NCBI GenBank assembly: GCA_028867395.1
Contig: JAGWGO010000027.1
Coordinates: 1-10,859, forward strand
Source: Nitrososphaerota archaeon
GTDB taxonomy: Archaea; Thermoproteota; Nitrososphaeria; Nitrososphaerales; Nitrosopumilaceae
Reading direction: 5' to 3'
DNA: 10,859 bases
A model generated the notes under the pieces. That model ran no database searches. It saw nothing but the letters and a program-made list of their open reading frames with translations, and was not told the origin of the DNA. Below are positions 7,110 to 10,859 of this stretch, piece by piece (position 1 is the first letter of the stretch; every line of letters begins with the position of its first letter). Made by a program: the position numbers and the translations under genes.

Positions 7110-7451
7110 ATGAAAAGGGTAGAGGCTGTGGTATCTCCAGATAAACTTGGTCCGGTAGTTGAAGCATTAAAGAAGGTTGGAGTAGGTGGAATTACAATTT
7201 TTGATGCAAGAGGATGGGGAAGGGCAAGTAAAATTAGCAAAGAATCAAAAAAGTCTCTGAGCGCATATGAAAAACTTAATGCAAAAATCTATGTTCTTAC
7301 TGTTGTCGATGATTCTATTGTTGACAAGGTAGTAAGTGCTATTCTTGATACTGCAAGTACTGGATCCGTGGGTGACGGGAAAATTTTCATTGATAACTTG
7401 GATACCGCAGTAGATATAGGAAGCGGTCAAAAGGGCGTACATGCAATATAG
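7110..7451 (+). CDS. PII-family (GlnB/GlnK-like) signalling protein, variant
   Basis: 113 aa, the standard PII length. The ATG at 7110 is fixed by the canonical N-terminus (MKRVEAVVSPDKLGPVVEALKK); a longer reading would enter the tRNA. PII trimers bind ATP/ADP and 2-oxoglutarate and regulate ammonium transporters or nitrogen enzymes through the T-loop. The fold is clear: the B-loop TGSVGDGKIFI is intact, including the K90 equivalent. Aligned by eye with E. coli GlnB, however, the GFGRQKG segment reads GWGRASK, so the 2-oxoglutarate-contacting Gln39 is Ala. The T-loop has no Tyr at position 51; a Tyr lies about three positions later. IRIRTG reads VDIGSG, losing Arg101 and Arg103, which help hold ATP phosphates. 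No amt gene is adjacent. Effector response is probably altered. The gene is monocistronic with its own TATA box and is convergent with gatE. Confidence 0.88.
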   Translation: MKRVEAVVSPDKLGPVVEALKKVGVGGITIFDARGWGRASKISKESKKSLSAYEKLNAKIYVLTVVDDSIVDKVVSAILDTASTGSVGDGKIFIDNLDTAVDIGSGQKGVHAI

Positions 7452-7454
7452 GCA

Positions 7455-9389
7455 CTAGTTCTTTTTTGAGATTTCATCAAGTTTAGATTTTATTTTGGAT
7501 TCCAATAGATGGTTTATTCTCTGACCGTCGACTTTTCCCCTAAGGTTTTTCATTGCAAGTCCCATCAAGGGACCTATAGATCTCTCGCCTTGCTGTTCTA
7601 TGATCTTGGCGTTGGCAGATATCACTTCGTCCAAAATTCCGTTTAACTCATTATCATCTATTGCACTAATTGAGCTTTTTTGAATGGCGTCCTCAATATT
7701 GCTGGCTTTTCCATTCATAATGCTTTCAAAGATTATCTCAAGCGATTCTTTTGCAATCTTTCCCTCTGATAGAAAATCAAATGCCTTTGTTATCTCAGAG
7801 TTTCTCAATAATTTGGAATCAAGACCACGTCTTTCAAGATTAGTAATGGTTCCGCAGAGAACAGATGCCACAAAATTGGGCGAAATTTTTTTGTCCTCGC
7901 ATATTGACTCGAATAGATCTAGGTATTCAGAATCAAAAACCTGTAGCGCAAGCTGAGAATTCAATTCGTATTGTTTCTGAAGATCAAGCAAGCTCTCCTC
8001 CCACGATTTTGGTACCTTCTTTTTGGCTTCTTCTATCTCAATTTTGCTTACTATCACAGGGGGTATGTCTGTTTCAGGATACATTCTGGAAGCGCCTGGT
8101 CTTGGTCGAAGGTATACCGTTTCTCCAGTAAGTGTGGCAACCCTTGTCTCTGCAGGTACGCCATTTTTGGCATCCTCTATCCTCTTGATTATGGACTCGA
8201 TTACCACATCTAGTTTCCATGGCTCTCCTGCTAGAATCAAAAAGCCATCATTTTGTTGTGACTCGAGGATTTTTTTTACCTGTTGTATCTCTTCTACCTC
8301 AATCCCGTAATTTGGAAGTTCGTCTGAATGAAAGACCCCACCCAAACCGAAAAATCTCACAAGTTCCCCAAGTTGCTTCCCAAGCCTGATTCCGGGATAT
8401 GGCTCAAAACCAAAGATGCCGCCAAAATTTTTCACCTTGATTGCTTTTACTATTGCTCCATTAACCAATGCTTTTTGGATTGTCTTTGATTTGCAATTCT
8501 TGAAAGCTCCTGTTACGTCCTTTACGTCTCTTTCCTTTGCAATCCTTTCTGTATCCATCTTTTGTAGCCTTTCTTGAATAATTTTAAGACCATGTTGCCG
8601 TTTAGCCTCGTATTCTATCACTTTTTCAAGCTGGTCAAGCTTCTGTACTCCCTTGACTTCCACGACACCTCCTCCCTCAATTGAAACGTTGACATCTTGT
8701 CTTATTGAACCAAGACCTCTCTGAACCCTCTTGGTTGCACGCAGCAAGCGGCCCATTGTCAATGCGATTTTTTTGATTTCTTGCGGTGTACCACTCACTG
8801 GTTCAAGTGCAATCTCTACTAACGGTATTCCCAACCTATCTAAGGTGTATTCTCTGAATTCATCAGAATCATTGAGTAGCTTGGCAGCATCTTCTTCAAG
8901 GCATATGCTCTGAACACCTATACTTTTTCCGTCTACCTCGAGGTTTCCACCCAGTCCCATCAGAATGGTCCTTTGAAACCCAGACGTGTTTGAGCCGTCT
9001 ATGACCAACTTTCTCATTACGTAGGCTTCACTGAAAACAGGTGTTTTCAGAGCAGACGCAATTATCAAGACAGTCTCTTTTGCATCTGGACTCAAGTCAT
9101 GCGGAGGCTCTTCATCTTGTTCTACAAGACAACTGCTTTCAGGGTTTGCATAATATAGTATGGTTTTCTGTTTACTTGTTTCAAATAGCGCACTAGGATC
9201 TAGCTCTCCAAGCTCACTCTTCGTTATTCGAAGTTTCCTTGTAAATTTTATTGGATAATTTGTTGACTCTATTGAAGCGCAGTTACAGAACAACTTTTTT
9301 CCGGTTCCAAGCTGTTGGTGTATTTCCAATCCTACCTTAAGACCAATTTTGTCTATCTGAATCTCAGACACTTGTAATTTTATCGTCAT
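7455..9389 (-). CDS. gatE: Glu-tRNA(Gln) amidotransferase subunit E
   Basis: With GatD it converts Glu-tRNA(Gln) to Gln-tRNA(Gln), the archaeal route that replaces glutaminyl-tRNA synthetase; GatE holds the tRNA and the ATP-dependent kinase/transamidase site. It has 644 aa, close to the family length. The N-terminal GatB-like catalytic domain shows GLKVGLEIHQQL (16-27), the CNC pair (35-37), MRKLVIDGSNTSGFQRT (125-141), ICLEEDAAKLL (162-172) and GSIRQDVNVS (227-236). An inserted AspRS-like (GAD) domain, which separates GatE from GatB, spans about 285-405. RPRPGASRMYPETDIPP (428-444) follows, then a helical and YqeY-like tail used for tRNA recognition. The start ATG at 9389 lies 14 bases after the gatD stop, so gatD-gatE form an operon. 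Confidence 0.97.
   Translation of the reverse strand: MTIKLQVSEIQIDKIGLKVGLEIHQQLGTGKKLFCNCASIESTNYPIKFTRKLRITKSELGELDPSALFETSKQKTILYYANPESSCLVEQDEEPPHDLSPDAKETVLIIASALKTPVFSEAYVMRKLVIDGSNTSGFQRTILMGLGGNLEVDGKSIGVQSICLEEDAAKLLNDSDEFREYTLDRLGIPLVEIALEPVSGTPQEIKKIALTMGRLLRATKRVQRGLGSIRQDVNVSIEGGGVVEVKGVQKLDQLEKVIEYEAKRQHGLKIIQERLQKMDTERIAKERDVKDVTGAFKNCKSKTIQKALVNGAIVKAIKVKNFGGIFGFEPYPGIRLGKQLGELVRFFGLGGVFHSDELPNYGIEVEEIQQVKKILESQQNDGFLILAGEPWKLDVVIESIIKRIEDAKNGVPAETRVATLTGETVYLRPRPGASRMYPETDIPPVIVSKIEIEEAKKKVPKSWEESLLDLQKQYELNSQLALQVFDSEYLDLFESICEDKKISPNFVASVLCGTITNLERRGLDSKLLRNSEITKAFDFLSEGKIAKESLEIIFESIMNGKASNIEDAIQKSSISAIDDNELNGILDEVISANAKIIEQQGERSIGPLMGLAMKNLRGKVDGQRINHLLESKIKSKLDEISKKN
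7462..7467 (+). terminator. Oligo-T tract, probable terminator of the PII transcript
   Basis: Six consecutive T on the plus strand, starting 11 bases after the PII stop and lying inside the 3' end of the opposite-strand gatE. Oligo-T tracts suffice for archaeal termination. There is no hairpin. Confidence 0.4.
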
Positions 9390-9403
9390 ACTTGTTTTAA
9401 ATC

Positions 9404-10687
9404 TTAGTCTGAAAATTCAAAGGCTACGTTCTCTTTCATTATTTTTTCCATCTCGTTGACATCTTTGGTATTACCAAGTGCCCACATGGCTTTAACTAGG
9501 GCAATTTCCGGAATCATGTTTCCAAGAGGAATTACGCCAAGGTTTAGCAAGTCTCTTCCACTGTCATAAACCGTCATACGTACAGTTCCATCTATACACT
9601 GTGATGCCATACCGACAAACAATCCCTTTCGTTTTGCATGTTCAATGGATTCATACATCACTTTACCTACGTGGCCAAGACCTGTTCCCTCAAAAATAAT
9701 TGCCCTATATCCTAGACTCATTGCATTGCCCACTACTGCAGGATCAAGTCCTGGATAGTATTTTATTAAAAGCACTCTGTCATTGAAATTAATCTTTGGA
9801 AGATATGCTCTTTGTGGAGAATTAAACGATGGATTTTTCTCAATGTCTTCTTTTTTTACTATGAAAGCAGGTGTTCCACCTACTGTCTGAAATGCATTTC
9901 TCTTGCTAGTGTGATTTTTTCTGACTCGTGTTCCCCAATGGCAAGCAACTTCATCGTCGCTTGCTGAATTGTGCATTACAACAAAGAAACCACTAGTATC
10001 GGTTTTGACCAAAAATTTAGTTGCTGATATAAGATTTTGCGCCGCATCAGAAGAAGGTCTATCTGAAGATCTTTGCGAGCCCACAAGAGCAACAGGTTTT
10101 GGAAAGCCAGCCAAAGAAAATGAAAGTGCCGCAGAAGTGTAATGCATGGTATCAGTTCCATGAGCTACAATGATTCCCTTGTATTCTGATCTAGAGTACA
10201 AGTCAAGTTTTTCTGCGATCTTTATCCAGTGTTCTGGTAAAAGATTTTCAGAATATTCAGAAAATAATACTTCGGTATCTATATTTGCTATCTTGGATAA
10301 TTCCGGTACGCTTGCATTAAGTTCTGCAGCTGTTAATGCTGGCGTTACACCTCCAGTTCTATAATCTATCCTGCTTGCAATGGTTCCCCCAGTTGATATC
10401 AGTAAAATTTTGGGTAATTTTGGATCTGTTTGTGGTTGTATGGTGCTTTCTTTTTCTATAGATGGCTGCGACTCGATTTCTATTTGGGATATTTTTTCAA
10501 TCTCTAGTCCTATGTTGTAACCGTTTTTTAGTTTGAGTACTATGTGACGATCATCACTGTGCTCGTATCTTGGCATCAAAATTCCCGAATAAGTTGAATC
10601 GGTTCGTACTTTGACAAGACTTCCTACCTCTATCTGGTTTTTTTTCAAGAATTCGAGGCATTTTCCCCAGTATCCGCTATAGGACAT
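9404..10687 (-). CDS. gatD: Glu-tRNA(Gln) amidotransferase subunit D (asparaginase-type glutaminase)
   Basis: GatD hydrolyses glutamine and channels ammonia to GatE. It has 427 aa. An N-terminal small beta-barrel domain (about 15-75, VGSLVKVRTDSTYSGILMPR) is typical of GatD and absent from free asparaginases. A short Glu/Gln/Pro-rich linker (about 72-90) leads to the L-asparaginase-like domain. The four catalytic residues known from GatD are in place: T102 in STGGTIAS, T178 and D179 in AHGTDTM, and K262 in NHTSKRNAF. The ATG at 10687 gives the normal N-terminus. It lies first in the gatD-gatE pair, 32 bases after the stop of the Cdc48-type gene on the same strand. Confidence 0.97.
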   Translation of the reverse strand: MSYSGYWGKCLEFLKKNQIEVGSLVKVRTDSTYSGILMPRYEHSDDRHIVLKLKNGYNIGLEIEKISQIEIESQPSIEKESTIQPQTDPKLPKILLISTGGTIASRIDYRTGGVTPALTAAELNASVPELSKIANIDTEVLFSEYSENLLPEHWIKIAEKLDLYSRSEYKGIIVAHGTDTMHYTSAALSFSLAGFPKPVALVGSQRSSDRPSSDAAQNLISATKFLVKTDTSGFFVVMHNSASDDEVACHWGTRVRKNHTSKRNAFQTVGGTPAFIVKKEDIEKNPSFNSPQRAYLPKINFNDRVLLIKYYPGLDPAVVGNAMSLGYRAIIFEGTGLGHVGKVMYESIEHAKRKGLFVGMASQCIDGTVRMTVYDSGRDLLNLGVIPLGNMIPEIALVKAMWALGNTKDVNEMEKIMKENVAFEFSD

Positions 10688-10705
10688 TTGCTAGGATTAG
10701 GATTG

Positions 10706-10718
10706 TTATTTTATTAAA
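10706..10718 (-). promoter_or_regulatory. TATA-like element upstream of gatD
   Basis: Read on the minus strand, the gap after the Cdc48 stop contains an A/T-only stretch (TTTTAATAAAATAAC) centred about 24-26 bases before the gatD ATG. That is the spacing expected for a leaderless archaeal promoter, so gatDE may be transcribed separately from the upstream gene, although read-through is possible. Confidence 0.45.
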
Positions 10719-10719
10719 A

Positions 10720-10859
10720 TTACCTGTAGTAGGGCACTGCTACCTTCTCGCCTATCTTTAGCTCTTTCTGGGTTCTTACCTTTCGAACAGCCTCTTCAAA
10801 GTGTCTCATGGTTACTTTGGCATCTGTTGCCTGCTTTTCAGCTTCTTTCTGGTCTGGAT
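10720..10859 (-). CDS. Cdc48/VCP-type AAA ATPase, last 45 residues
   Basis: Partial gene open at the right edge; the TAA is at 10720-10722. The frame reads back through VTMRHFEEAVRKVRTQKE, the conserved ending of the second AAA module of Cdc48-type ATPases (family pattern: .v...HFeeAl.kv.ps), then ends VAVPYYR. Cdc48 hexamers unfold proteins using ATP. The final Tyr-Tyr-Arg fits the hydrophobic-Tyr-X tail by which PAN and other proteasome ATPases dock into the 20S proteasome. The Walker motifs and N-domain lie outside the window. With only 45 residues, another AAA family with the same C-terminal helix cannot be fully excluded. Confidence 0.75.
   Translation of the reverse strand, partial: PDQKEAEKQATDAKVTMRHFEEAVRKVRTQKELKIGEKVAVPYYR

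Overview
The window looks like a chromosomal core region of an ammonia-oxidising-type archaeon (Nitrososphaerota, formerly Thaumarchaeota, probably the Nitrosopumilales side). The archaeal marker is the gatD-gatE pair, an archaea-specific Glu-tRNA(Gln) amidotransferase. It sits with the C-terminal end of a Cdc48-type AAA ATPase, a tRNA-Leu without encoded CCA, promoters of leaderless type, moderate-to-low GC, and a bacterial-type grpE-dnaK-dnaJ set of the kind mesophilic archaea acquired by transfer. The lineage is inferred from family content, not from a database search.

Layout, left to right. (1) The 3' part of an E1-like (MoeB/ThiF/UbaA) adenylyltransferase on +, open at the left edge. It converges on (2) a DUF354 GT-B-like protein on -, across an AT-rich palindromic gap of 9 bases. 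(3) A 65-base divergent intergenic region with a 13-base inverted repeat at its centre. (4) A + strand operon: a nucleotide-sugar-dehydrogenase-like protein that appears to lack the catalytic Cys, then grpE, dnaK, dnaJ, and a HAD-type 5'-nucleotidase whose TTG start sits six bases after a GAGGAG element inside dnaJ. (5) A 92-base spacer, then tRNA-Leu(CAG). (6) A PII-family (GlnB/GlnK) protein with its own TATA box and an apparently leaderless start; several canonical ligand and modification residues are replaced. It converges, 3 bases apart, on (7) gatE and gatD on -, and (8) the last 45 codons of a Cdc48-type ATPase on -, open at the right edge and ending in a HbYX-like tail.

Functionally, grpE-dnaK-dnaJ form a complete Hsp70 folding cycle, and the Cdc48 end represents the unfolding/degradation side of proteostasis. 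GatDE makes Gln-tRNA(Gln) using glutamine. The PII variant belongs to a family that reports nitrogen/energy status, but its residues suggest altered ligand sensing. No mobile element, CRISPR array, rRNA or integrase was seen. No dramatic unknown system is evident; the best leads are the variant PII protein, the dehydrogenase-like protein heading the chaperone operon, and the symmetric inverted repeat in the divergent promoter region.
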